64,000 bases of DNA, taken from Ophthalmolycus amberensis. Its lineage: Eukaryota > Chordata > Actinopteri > Perciformes > Zoarcidae. Positions 1-12,300 of this stretch are shown in pieces. Location of the stretch: NCBI GenBank assembly GCA_024529925.1, contig JAFEUB010001114.1, positions 81,699-145,698 on the forward strand, in the 5' to 3' direction. The position numbers and the translations under genes were made by a program. The number at the start of each line of letters is the position of its first letter. The stretch's first letter is position 1. Below the pieces are notes generated by a model that saw only the letters and a list, made by a program, of their open reading frames with translations, did no database searches and was not told the DNA's origin.

Positions 1-3000
1 CAGGTTTGCCAAACAAGCTGCCGGTGAGTCAATGCGACCATTTCTCTCCCAACTCCCAACATGTCAGTTTCTGCACAGCCAGCTTCATGTTGCCCAGCAG
101 GATGTTGATAGCTAACTGACCGAATCCCACCATGATGGTAACAAGCTCTGATCGTGACAAAATTACCAACATCAATTAACGGACACATTTCTACATTTTA
201 ACGTTTATCTCCCTCAGCAGAGCTGTCTGTAGCCTGGAGCAACAACAAACACGCAGACACACCTAGTGTCTCACACAATCATCATCAGCATTTCATCAAG
301 CTGACTCACCTTTTCAGGTTATTATTAGGATCATTCTATCAGACAAGTCATACTGAAGTTTTATTTGCATATAAGGGGTCAGATGTGTGGTTTCTGACCA
401 CACTAGGCACCGTACATACTGCAAGCTAATGATTGACATGTACAGCTGCAAAGAACATACCATGAGATCATAAATCATTTAAAATGTAAAGGTGTGCGTG
501 ATCACGTTCTATCTACTGTAACTGCACAAAAGACACTTTGGTTTGCATTGGGAAAAATACATGCAGAGCCTGTGACAGTCCTGTTGGAAATGAATGTTGA
601 TCAAATTACTTTCAGGATTTTATTTGGTCTGCTTGAGAGGTTCAACTTGTTTGCATTTAGTCCAGCAGAAAGGAACTATAGCAACAAAAAGAAACCTGAA
701 CCCAGAGGTGAAAAAGCCCCTGCTTCCTCAAGTGTGTTTGTGTATGTGTGTGGCTGGCAGGGCCGGACATTAATGAGTACATCTTGAGGACACTGAACAA
801 TTTCCAAGAGCGGTTGCCTTCATTTCCTCCTGCCTACAGGAAAAACAAGTGAAAGCAAATGAAGCCTTGTGTGAATTCCATCACATTAAAACTGATCGTC
901 CTCTCAAACACTGTATGCCTGTCTTTCTGTACGCCCGTCTTTGTGCGTGGGTGTATTGGTGTCAGTGCGGGTAATGACTGTCGTGGTCGTGTCTGAGTCA
1001 GACAATAGTTACATCTAGGAAAAGACTGCTATCAAACTCAGCCAACTAGTTAAAGCAATGATCACACTGACTTTTATTTCCTAAATACTGCAGGAAATGT
1101 GGAAGTTTATACTGCAGCTATATTTCAGTTTCAAACCTGGAGCTTAAATGTCAAACAGCTGCTGATGGCTGAGCCCGGGGAGGAACACTTCACAAGCTGC
1201 CTCTTAAACTGGCAAACAGGAGGAGGGAGAGCTGCTCTCCAGCAAACACACGGTGGTAAGCTCCAAAACAGAGTTGAAGCTCCTCCGTCAGCCTCTCTCT
1301 GTTCGGCGTATGAACCCTCTCCATTGACATGCTAATGCAGGATCTGCCGGCTGAACCGCTTGAATAAAGTGAACACCATCTCCGAGGGTTCTTCAGAGAC
1401 CTCGGCTTTGGGAGCGAGCCTCAAGGGTTGGGTTAAGATTTTAGGAGAGTGGTTTCTTACACTGCAACAGAGGAAGTAAATTCTATATTATCACACTTGC
1501 AGACAGTATATTTAAGGAAACAATACTTCACCACAGTCGAAGTACTGGCAGCATTTTTCTTTGTTGTTGAAACCAAGTGATTTTAGTTTTTTTATTAGAC
1601 CTCATACATAATAAAGAAACCCTGCGATCTTGTTATGGACCAATCAATGACACACTGATGATTTGGCCCCATCTGCCATGTACACATTAACCATAAAGCA
1701 ATAACTCAGAGTAAGACAGGTGCAATTTCCAATCTGAATTTCATTACGCTTCGCTCACTGCCGGCTTCGATTCATAACATTGCCATTGATGTGAGGTTGT
1801 GGATGTCGGGAGCAGAGCCCTCCGTGTCTGTAGGCAATGCAACACACCAGCTGTGAATGAGAAACAAGCAGCATTCTCCATAAATTAGCATTTACTTCGT
1901 ACCCCCACAGTTCAAGGGCCCCGTCTAATGCAAAGAGGCAGCACACAGGGCCCGGCTCTGTGAAACAAGAGTAATTCTCCCATGGCTCAGTGAGATCTAA
2001 GATGAATAATTGATGTCTGAATTACCAAAGAAATGGCCTGGAGTAAAGTCGAGAGCAGCAGAATAAGATATTGGCAGAAATAAGACATGCAATTTTCTGA
2101 ATGACCGGCACATGCCAAGAGACAAAACTAAGGTTATAGAGGCACAGAGAGTCTATTTGGTATAGACTAGCAGCTGAATCACAACGATCAACACAAAAAC
2201 GAATGTGAATCCTGTAAATTCAACGGCTCACACATCCAAAGGTCTGGACTTGTACAAGACTCGGGGGATGATCAGCTGAAGCCCCTGAGGCGTAACATTA
2301 GTAAAACCACTGAGAGTGAGAGTGCCAGTAATGGGTCCAGGGCCTTGAAACTGAACCCCAGCTCCACTTAGGGAACTGTCTGCCCATAACCAGTCTACTC
2401 TGCTTGTGTGTACAGTATGCATCCGTCATTTTTACACCACACAGCAGAATAAACTGCCACTTTATGTATTAAGTGGTTGTTTATTTGGGTGGCCTGTATT
2501 CGGTTGCTCCCTACAAATACTTTGAATACATTATTTATCATCTTGTTTCTTCACAAAGCTTAAATATTTTTAAATAATCAACACAGTCATCATCATAGAC
2601 TGACTCTGTAACCAATACAGTCAAGTTGACCGCATGTCACTGTATCCAGTTTCATCATTTACTAATGAGACTCTTTTACAACCAAATCATATCGCTAAAC
2701 CATCAGTTTATTGTCCACCCTCTGGTTTGAGATAATTAGGATTCTAAAATAGTAAGTCAAATCATACCAAAGGTGAAGTTACTTTGGAGTTTGGAAAAGG
2801 ATTTTAAAAAAAGATGACATTAAGCCACAGTGTCAAACAGTCAAACTGACTATGAATCAAAGGCACCTTGACATTATAAGACACTGAATGTGCACAAGGA
2901 ATATGTAGTGAATGCATTGATCAACATCTTGAATGCATATCTCCCCACACCAGCCACAGTAAACCAAACACAGGCCCCAAAATGTGAAAGAACGAGGTGC

Positions 3001-3406
3001 AATAATATAAGCCAGTCCTCTATCCTGCACTGATTTCAACACAGGGATCATTTTACCCAGCAATGAAGCTGCACAACCACATTATGACAAATCATAATTC
3101 AGCACACAGAAACCCCTCTGGGTGTTGATGAACTAATCTCAGAAACCTTTGCACACGAGAGAGAGGGAAATGAGACCGTGGTTCGAACTCTGATGCTCCG
3201 TCATTGGATTGACTGTCACGGTTTACCTGCCATGAAGGGGGGGGGGGGGGGCTGTCAGTGCTCTCTGTTTGAACACCATATACAGTCAAATCTAAAGAGG
3301 TAGATTGCACTAACCTATGATACACGAATAAAAAGAAAAGCACAAACATGGAGGAGGATAAACAGGCTCTTGTTCAGCGGACACAGACATCACATTCACA
3401 CCGCAC
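1..3406 (-). other. srgap3: srgap3 intron 1 (5' part)
   Basis: This is the intron following the first coding exon of srgap3 on the minus strand. I looked for the next F-BAR-encoding exon and do not see it. The stretch holds no convincing coding exon, only short chance reading frames, plus a 15-base G run at 3237-3251. The rest is unremarkable AT-leaning unique sequence. Confidence 0.6.
3237..3251. repeat. poly(G) tract, 15 bases
   Basis: An uninterrupted run of 15 G on the plus strand inside srgap3 intron 1. It is likely length-polymorphic and prone to sequencing error. Confidence 0.9.
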
Positions 3407-3470
3407 CTTTCACTTGGGTCTCATAGTCCGCTATGATCTCCTTATCCTTCTTGACTTTCGTAGATGACAT
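3407..3470 (-). CDS. srgap3: srgap3 first coding exon (SLIT-ROBO Rho GTPase-activating protein 3)
   Basis: On the minus strand an ATG at 3470-3468 opens 21 codons containing KKDKEIIADYETQVK, which is the start of srGAP-family proteins just before the F-BAR domain. The exon ends AAAG|GTGCGG, a good donor at 3406-3405, leaving phase 1. The family continues with Glu, as expected if the next exon starts with AG. srGAP proteins bend membranes through an inverse F-BAR domain and switch off Rac/Cdc42 through a RhoGAP domain in neurite and spine growth. The paralogues srgap1, 2 and 3 are very alike here. I choose srgap3 because the divergent neighbour is thumpd3, as at human 3p25.3. Only this exon lies in the window; exon 2 (the F-BAR start) would lie beyond position 1. 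Confidence 0.85.
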
Positions 3471-4000
3471 CGTTCCTCGGGCTTTTAGGGTGATACCCTA
3501 CAGGTCGTGGACTGTCTTGGGTCTTTTTAGGCGATGATCCCGGACTTGCAACGTAGCAGCGCCTTCCTCCCTTTCCTTTCTAGTGGCCGCGCATTGAACA
3601 GAACAAAAGCTTAAAATGTGTTGTATTCCCGCTGTCCGCGCAGTTTGAATCACCTTATCGGTGCAGAAATAACGCACGAGCAGCAGTCAAACGTTGCATT
3701 CTTCTCTTTTTCTGCTCGGGTTTCCTCTCCTCTTTCTCCTCCTCCTCCTGCCGCTGGTACCAGGCAACTCAGACGCTTCAGCAGGAAAACCAAAATACAC
3801 AAGCGAGCTCAAAACTGTAAGAACAACATGATGAAGAGAGCGGAGCGTCGCTTGAAGGTTTTCAAGCGGTCAAGTCCTTGTTGTGGCTTCTGTGCCCAAA
3901 AATGAACAGACATGCGTGAGAGCAGCGAGCCAGGCACACGGCATTCGTACTCTGACAAATTGCGTTGCAGGGGAACAGGAATTTAAAAGATCGTCACGTG
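3471..4000 (-). promoter_or_regulatory. srgap3: srgap3 5' UTR and probable promoter region
   Basis: The 0.5 kb immediately upstream of the srgap3 start codon is richer in CpG than the surrounding DNA, notably 3540-3960. It contains a perfect E-box CACGTG at 3995-4000. A start site somewhere here is inferred from position and composition; no TATA box is clear. A CT/CA microsatellite follows just upstream at 4030. Confidence 0.5.
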
Positions 4001-4029
4001 AGCCTCCTCATATTGTCAGCCACACATCC

Positions 4030-4032
4030 TCC

Positions 4033-4073
<41 letters not shown>
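4030..4073. repeat. compound (CT)n(CA)n microsatellite
   Basis: About eleven CT units pass directly into about ten CA units, just upstream of the CpG-rich srgap3 promoter region. Confidence 0.95.
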
Positions 4074-4817
4074 GAGCAGAGACTGTGAAGTGAGAGGCCC
4101 GGTGGGGTGTAATCATGAAGGCACTGCTGCTGTGGAAACCGTAAATGCAGACAAACCATTATCCTTCAGAAAGGGACATTGTCCTTTGCACCACCCTCCA
4201 TTGTTGCAAACAGGTGTATCGTCATGCCTTCGTTGTAACCATTGATTACTCCACCTGTTCTTCTCTGTTGGCAGAGATGAGGCTGATAATTGTCAAGAAT
4301 GTGTTTCAATGAATTCCTCTGTGCCTCTGTGATGGGAGTCATGTGTTTCTTGTATGGAGAAAAGAATATTTGAATTCATATCATGAAGAAAGATGTTTTT
4401 TTCAAAGCATTGCACAGTGACAGGGACTGAGTGTGTTCCCTGACAGATACTGTCATCTGCGTGCTTCACTGTGTTTTTAACAGTCCAAGGAACTCGCTTT
4501 GTTGTCTGTCACCTCAGCTTTTCTCAGTTCAGGAGGGAACAGGCTGTTGACTCACAATGAGCTGACTCAAACCTGCAAACTGCCACACTGTAGAAGTCCT
4601 CTGAATTTCATTTCCATCTGCACCACACAGGCTGAAAAACATTGAAAGAAATACTGATAGAAAGGATTTTGTAGTAAAAACTTGATCCAAAAAATCGTAC
4701 CACTTACACTCATGACCCTATATTAGACCTGATGGCGTATGATAAATAAATAAGCACTACTTACTACCCACGTATAAAACTGAATCATTATCGAAAAGAG
4801 AGGGCGAAATCCTACAT

Positions 4818-5090
4818 TCTTATTATTACTATTATTAACTTTAACTTGACAATTCAATTTTATTTACATAGCACCTTTCAAAGCAAAGTTACAAAGTGCT
4901 TTACAATAAAAAAAAAAAATATTAAATCCATCCGTGGTTCTGGAACCATTCTCAGGGCCCTGCTGGAGGATCTTAAGCAGCAACCACACATAGCGGGTGT
5001 TTGCAGATCACAGATGTAGGCAGGAGCCTGACCATTCGAGGCTTTAAAAACAAGCAGTAAAATCTTTAACAACAATTATAAAACTCAGAG
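4818..5090 (-). mobile_element. LINE 3'-end fragment (L2/CR1-like), truncated
   Basis: Read on the minus strand, the end of this block has the typical LINE 3' terminus: a phrase like AAAGCACTTTGTAAC, then TGAAAGGTGCTATGTAAATAA, then a TTA-type simple tail (plus-strand TATTATTACTATTATT at 4818-4835). Upstream on the same strand is a short decayed reading frame with VFKASNGQAPAYI and RSSSRALRMVPEPR, resembling the region after the reverse-transcriptase domain of L2/CR1-type ORF2. An oligo-A run at 4908-4918 interrupts it. The similarity is from memory, so the clade is uncertain, and the repeat may extend to about 5180. Confidence 0.55.
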
Positions 5091-5180
5091 GTGACCAGTG
5101 AAGGGCAGCAAGGCCGATCGGTGATATGGTACCTCATATTTGAACGAGGACGTAGCTGAAATAAAAACCGTTTGTGTTCC

Positions 5181-8100
5181 AAAAAGGGCATATCTGTGTA
5201 AAGCATATTACAGCAAGCTCATGTAGCTAGTAACACCAACTTAAAAGACAATGTAATATGAAATAGGAAGATATGTAATTGGGAAAATTAAGTGGAAGAA
5301 TTAGTCTAATTAAACAATTACAGAGATGAGGAAGATGTCTCCAGTGTTCCTCTCTCACCCAAAGAATATCTATTGACACAAATGTTGACGTACTCCTGTT
5401 TGCCCACCAGTGACGACTCAAGAAATAATGTTTGGATTCCTTGCCGGCCTTGTGATGTGAAAAGATATTTGCTGGCTGTTGAACACGGCACGCACAACCC
5501 TCTTTGCCGGAGGAAAAGACCCTGAGGAATTGAAATGGCCTCTGGCAATGTACGTGTGTATATCTGTGCCTGTGTTCAGCAAGTCCAGATACGACAGAGA
5601 GACAGAGAAAGGGTGTCTTCCTGTGTTATGTTTCTCACTGCATCACACTGTGTTTTGTGTCTTTGCAGTTCCTGTGGTGAGTCTAATTTGTTCGTCAGGC
5701 CTTATGTATCACCTACACATCTGAGGAGCAGACACATCAGCTGTGACAGAGAGGCCTGCTGGAGGGCCACAGTGACAGCAGGGTGGATTCTGCTTTTGTT
5801 TGTGTTTACCACAGAGGAGTCAGCGGAGGTAACCTTTACGCAGCCCCTTCATCCCTCCCACCATCCCTCTGTTCCTCACCCCTACCTCTCTCATCAGGCA
5901 TCTCAGGGGGGAAGCCTGGGAAACTGTGACTCCACTGTTTTTTTGGGCACAAAGATCCATTGTGAGATCCTTTTACTATTTCTTTCTATAGAACAAGAGT
6001 GGGAACTGCTCTTGTCTCCATATCCAACATGTGAAAAAATGCCGCTCTGAGATAGAGTCTGGACTGAATGCTGTGAAAGATAATCATGTATGTGTGTTAA
6101 GACATACACATTTTTTTGGCTGCTAAAAAATATTTCAGTGAATCTGTAAATGCGTAGAGACAATTGTTTTTCTTTTTAACCCTAACCCAACAAATGGAAC
6201 AAATGTAATGTTTCTAATAATAATGAACTTATCAGATTTGATTTGCCAGACATGTTATTGCTTACTTGATTTTTAAAGATTATTTATTTTACATTGATTA
6301 AATCATTTGACTGTAGAAATCACGGTTTGGCCTCTTAAACCACTCTGTCAACAGGACATTGTATGACTCCTATACATCTGATCACTTGCACTGAATGTCA
6401 AATAAAAGTGACAATGTGGGCCCAAAAAAAGCTAGAGTAGATGTTTTACTTTATAAATCCCCACTTGCATCTCAAAAATATCAAAAGAAAAGCTCACATG
6501 TTGAGAAAAAAACCCCATTAATGAGACTTAATGTGAAGGTGCTTAACTAAAGCGTGGAGTGATCTTCACATTTCTGGAAAAGAAGACAGTAGATAAGCCT
6601 TTAGGGCTGCTTCTTTCTAATATGTTCCCTCTTCTTCATCCAGATGAATCTTTGTACGGATTTAAGTTGGATCTCATATCACTCATAATTGAACCTCATT
6701 GAATTGAAAAGATCTTTGCACCGTGGGAATCTTGAAATAGGCAGCATGTGATGTAACAGGTTTCACTGTTGTGAATCTACAGCACTGCCAGATATGCAGC
6801 ACGGAGCCTTAAGTGAAAAATCTGCAGTAAATGTTTCAATGTAATGTGAGTGCAGGTTTTGTGCACTGCTCTTTGTTTGTGTTTTGTTGAGTCGGGGTCA
6901 ACATCCACAATGCCAGTGTAAAATTCCACAGGATATATCATACCTGACTGCTTTGAGGATATTCCCTCGTTCTTGCACGTCTTTTTCTTCACATTGCATG
7001 TTATTGCAGCTGAGTTACAGGTGAGCAGCATCTCACCTGAATACACCTGAATTACGCACAACGTCAAACAGGACTGTATCTGTCTGATCTTCTGTCCAAG
7101 CCTCAAACCCTGGAGCTGCATTATTTTATTACTCAGTTTCTTTTCACTGTGAGACACTTTTTCATAATTCTCTTAGCAGAGAATAAGTACAATCATTAGC
7201 AATGATAAGTTGCTAATGTGTTTGTAAGATAATTTAGTGAGCAAATGTTGTCTTATACTCTGTGCAACACTGGCCATCTGTTGTGCAGGACTTTTCGTTC
7301 CCTGACATGAACACATGCCCACACGTCTCTCAGACTTCACACTTACTAATCAGTTGGAAAGAATAAGCTTGACCTTAAATAAACAGTTAGAAAAACAACA
7401 AAACATGTTGTTCAATAAGCAAGCGTAGTGTAGAGAGACATGGAACGAGCTATGATATGGGTTTTTTTTCTGTCAAAAGAAGTCCTGCAGACAAGACATT
7501 TAAGAATGATACTTTAATCCTGATTAAATGTTTTAAACCTAACTTAACCACAGTGAATTAGAAAACAGGTACAGCAAATATAAAAAGAGCTTCACTTTAG
7601 TTTCTCCCAAAGGTGTTTGTAAATAAACAGATAATTATCTCACTAAGCTTGTACTTCCACTGCCCAGAGGTTCAATTAATCACACAAGGAAATGTGACAC
7701 AGAAGAGAAGACAGAAGTTATTCGTATCACCACTCTCCAAATAAACCGCATTAATCACAAATGATAAGTCTGGAAAGCAGATTATGGGAGACCTTCAAAC
7801 GACTAAGGTGCCTGGCTTGGCCATGGGAGAGATTTATATTTTTCATTCAAAAAATTAAATAAATCAATGGCAGTGTTTTTGGCTATGCTATCGTAAACCA
7901 TTAAAAAGCCCCAGATCTAGCAGGCATATTGTTACTATGAGTAACTAGTGTGATATGCCTTTGATTCAACTGAATACTCATTGTTGACAATAATATGTGT
8001 TTGATTACATTTTTAAGTTATTTTGAACACGTGTCTAGAAAACTGTTGTATCTCTGTCAACCGAATGTCTATACAATGGATTACAATCACTGGTGAACAA

Positions 8101-8739
8101 CAATACATAATTATTGACAGAATAAGGACAAATATTTGTATTCATCCATAATTTCCCTATTCCCTCCCACTAAATCTCCTAAGGTTGTTTAGTTGTCTTT
8201 TGTATTTCTCTTATCCTGTTTACTTCACTCCGTGGTCTCTCTCTTCATGTACTATCTCTCTTATTCTGCTTCTGTATTGTGTGTTGTTTCTGTGTAAGGT
8301 GAATGGTTTGGTTCAGTGCTCTCAAACTATGCTCAAAAAATTACATCATGGCGCCCTCTGTCGACGACATGTTGGAAAGCTGTACCCGGAAGTAGTAGCC
8401 AGTGAAGATGAATGGAAACACATGATGAAGATCAAACAAGCTGACGCAAACTACATTTCCTGTTTGGGCCTCTGGCTTTCAAAACAAAACCAACGTTTTT
8501 AAGATGTAGAGCAATGATAGTTTTAATAATTTACATTATAATTTAAGCACCATAACCACTTAATGAAGGTCATATAAACAATGGTGACAGTTCAATAATC
8601 AATAACTCGAATGTCTAACTTAACTATAGCTGTAATTTGACATTTCATTGTTTTGTTCTTTGTCACGTAATTTCAAAATGTATTTAACAATTTAGATACT
8701 GAAAAAATAATAATTAAAATAAGATTTTATTTTGTAGGA
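5181..8739. other. intergenic spacer between srgap3 and thumpd3
   Basis: I see no exon with family resemblance and no structured RNA in this stretch. Reading frames of up to about 170 codons (for example near 5535-6050) lack domain-like composition and have no supporting splice pattern. A second ETS-type site, CCGGAAGT, lies at 8386-8393 beside a GCGCCCTCTG phrase, and may belong to the upstream edge of the thumpd3 promoter. Confidence 0.5.
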
Positions 8740-8807
8740 TTTCCGCCGGAAGTCTCGGTGTTGTAGCTGCTGAGGGAAAACATATATTGTCGCCTCGTGT
8801 TTGACAG
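8740..8807 (+). promoter_or_regulatory. thumpd3: thumpd3 core promoter and non-coding first exon (probable)
   Basis: A TATA-less segment with the ETS/GABP-type motif CCGGAAGT at 8746-8753, a hallmark of housekeeping promoters, is followed by a possible donor TTGACAG|GTTGGT at 8807/8808. The candidate acceptor of the next exon is CTCCAAG at 9207-9213, or CCTCAG near 9262. The transcription start is inferred, not seen. The first intron contains the perfect palindrome GCTAACGTTAGC at 8940-8951. Confidence 0.5.
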
Positions 8808-9308
8808 GTTGGTCTGACTCCAGTTAGCAAGTTTAACATAATTAACTCTTGTACTATTGTCATCTGCTGCTACAGTTCAACCGGGGGGCGAATCACATAC
8901 ACACGTGCCGTGATGCTCAAAAGAAAAGCCGTATCTGTGGCTAACGTTAGCTTGTTTTATAGTCGTAACAACTTTCTAGCACCCCAAAGCTAACCGTAGC
9001 CAGCTAAGTTAGCCCCGGTAACATTGCTTCTCCAGCAATAACGTTACAGGTTTATCCACTCTATTTAATTCAACCGTATTATATGCTAACGTATGACTTC
9101 TACTAGTACACAATATGTCTTTATAACATGTTGCTCTCTTGCAAATGACTCATGTCTGCAAAATATGCAGTATTAACAGTTTGAATACCCCCTCCCCTCT
9201 ATTCCCCTCCAAGGTTTACTCGTGAGCCTCTGAGCTTGGCACCAGCTGGGTTACATATCCTCAGGTTATACCTCTGAGTCTTGGTGAGGTGCAGTCCACA
9301 AATACAGC

Positions 9309-12300
9309 ATGTCCTCCGAGGAAGGTGGGGCTGCAGAGCCAGGCCCTGACACAGTGGGACCATCTCCCTCTTCCTCCACTAACAATGATGCTATCACCGG
9401 GGACGCCATCACTATCACCATTGGAGCAACCGTGCCTACAGGATTTGAGCTCACTGCTGCAGAAGAGGTCAAGGAGAAAATTGGGATTGATGCACGAATC
9501 AGCAAAGATCGTGGTCGCATCTACTTTCCAATAACCACTGACAAGCTTTTCCAGGTAGGAAACCTAAAATCAAAGCATGCCTTTTTTCTCCAAAGTGTTA
9601 AATTTTCCTGGGTGAACATAAAACCTCCGTCTAAAATGTTTGTCTGTCCGTTCTTTGAATCTCTAGGTCCATCTTCTGAAGTCTGTGGACAACCTGTTTG
9701 TTGTGGTTGAGGAATATCATCTTTACCCATTCAAAGAATCAAAGGTAACTTAAAGCCAGCATTATTCTGTTATAGCTGATATTTATTGTCAGGGGTAATA
9801 AACACTGTTTGTGCAGGAGGAGACATTGATGGAGATGATGCAGCTTGCAACCACCCTCCCCTGGACTAATGCCTTAGCGGTTTGGAAACTAAATGGCACC
9901 CTAAAAAAGAAGAAAGGCTACCGGAAAGGAGGAAATGGCACCAAAGTAAAATCTAAAAGAGAGGCCACTGATGCAACTGTGGCTGACACTGAGCAGCAAG
10001 AGCTACCTCAGGCGGCATCTGCTGCTGAAAGCCAGAAGGCAGAGAGCACGGCGTCTGCTGCTGAAAGCCAGGCGAAGGCAGAGAGCACGGCGTCTGCTGC
10101 TGAAAGCCAGACGAAGGCAGAGAGCACGGCGTCTGCTGCTGAAAGCCAGACGAAGGCAGAGAGCACGGCGGCGTCTGCTGCTGAAAGCCAGACGAAGGCA
10201 GAGAGCACGGCTGAGGCGGAGACCAGCGCACAGGACTCGGAAGAGGCAGAACCCGAGGCCAAAGTCACCAAGTTCCGTGTGACGTGCAACAGGGCTGGTG
10301 ATAAACACAGCTTTACCTCTAACGAGGCAGCCAGAGACTTTGGTGGGGCTGTGCAAGAATTTTTCCAGTGGAAAGCTGACATGACAAAGTTTGACATAGA
10401 GGTAGGCATCCTTGTTCAGACTGGCCAAGACAAACCCTGCCTGTGCAGGTGGATTTGCGAGGCATGAGCTGATGTTTAGTTTGAGGAGTAACAAAAGAAA
10501 AAACAACAACTCTGTTGAGTAACGTATTCCGAGAACATGAGCTGTTCAAATGTGAAAAGGTGAAATATGCGTCATTGTATTACCGTATATGATGGAGATG
10601 ATGTGTACGTTCCTTTTAATTCGTTTTAAAACGTGTTTTCAAAGTCATAGCATTTTGTGGCCATCTACATTTTGTAGGAAAGTCTTTTAATTCCTGGCAG
10701 CAGTTGCCAGTTGTGTGTAACTTGACGACTAAAACTGCAGTTTGTTCACAGACTAAGTTCAGTTTTAGTGCGTATTCTGGGTGAGCTGATATTTAAACTC
10801 ATGTTCAGGTAGATGTTGAAATAATTTGTCAATTCTAAATGTGTTTGCTTTGTGCTTGCACCTTTCAGTTTACTAAATAGACACGAATATTAGGCTGCTA
10901 AGAAACGCTTAATCTACATCAAAATAGTTGATTTTTTGACGATTGTTTCAGCTCCATAGAATACATAAATGTATGCGTGGTTACTTTGATTATTGCTTTC
11001 TAATCATGCACTGTGTGTTCCTGAACTGTAGGTGCTACTAAACATACACAACGACGAGGTGGTGATCGGCATTGCACTCACAGAGGAGAGCCTTCACAGG
11101 AGAAACATCAGTCACTTTGGACCCACCACTCTGCGGTCCACCTTGTGTTATGGCATGCTCAGGTAAGTCTACAACACTGTTCAAGCTCTGTTTCTGAATG
11201 TCCCGGGGAGGTAGTAAGGTTCTCGTTTAGCTTTTGTTAATATGTATATCATTTAAATAAGGTATGCAAAAAGAGTTGGTGACAAACATACTGCAAGCTG
11301 TACCCGCAGAATCTCACCTCCAGTTACAGCAGATCTCACTGTGTTAGCCTCCTCCCATTCACACAAATAGACACGCATGAAGAAAATGGTGCAAACAGAC
11401 AAAGGCAAGGGGCACACAAACTACATTCTCATCAGCGGGAAAGTGAAAATGCTCCACGTCTAATTGATGAGTGAACTCTGTCTTTGAGTACTTATGCAAA
11501 GCATAAGTTGGCCAAATGACGTAGAGAATAAATGGATCAATACATTTATACTATTTAATGTAATATTTTCAAAAGACATTGGTGCAGCTGTGCAACAATC
11601 CTTCCATCTGGTGGTAGACATGACTCAGCGCTTGCAGGCTGATCCAACACCATCATACTGGCCAAGAACAACTCTTCTCTGGAGATAAAATTGCAAGTCT
11701 CGACTTCGTGTTGAGTTTAAGGCGTAACAAAATACTGCAGACAATCAACACCACTGCTAAGCAACATGTTTTATAAAGATTAGCACATAAATAAACAGTA
11801 TGTGGGAAGTTAAAGTGCATTCTTTAGTACGCCGAAAACAGAGTCGCACTTGTGGTTCATTTCAGTCCACATTACAAGCGGATGAGAGGTTGAATGAGAG
11901 AGGATAGTTGGCAGAGATCATTGACCGTGTTCAATGCCTTCAATCAGTTCAGGCATCATGGAGGAAGGACATGATGGTTTGTACAAAAATTAGCCCAGAT
12001 ATTTACGAGTCATTACTTTAATAGTCCATGCAGACACACACAGGTGGTGTATTATCTGTTTAAAGTTGAATATGTTAATAGGTCATGCTGCAGCTACTGT
12101 TTCTTCAGAGGTACATTCAGTATATGATCCAAAATAAATAGTAATAATTGGTAATTACACAGAAACTTAGTAAAATGAAAACACCTTTTGTGCACATTCC
12201 AGATGAGTACAATGAGAGCAAAGAAATACAAATCATATCAATGTAATGCAGTACAAACCAAAGAACTATGAATATTTGATGAAATTCAAGCATTTTAACA

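Noticed and set aside
1..200. Possible srgap3 exon 2 at the window edge on the minus strand
   Set aside because: The translated frames do not show the expected F-BAR start sequence (EIR.QL.EQ.KCL type).
5535..6050. 171-codon plus-strand ORF between srgap3 and thumpd3
   Set aside because: Composition is not protein-like and nothing resembles a known family.
8351..8360. CTCF-like GCGCCCTCTG phrases at 8351 and 14263
   Set aside because: Only about half of a CTCF motif is matched, and similar strings occur in fish repeats; not enough to call an insulator.
10003..10509. Long antisense and alternate-frame ORFs over thumpd3 coding exon 3
   Set aside because: They mirror the 39-bp coding repeat; the sense frame has the conserved THUMP-region sequence and correct splice phases.
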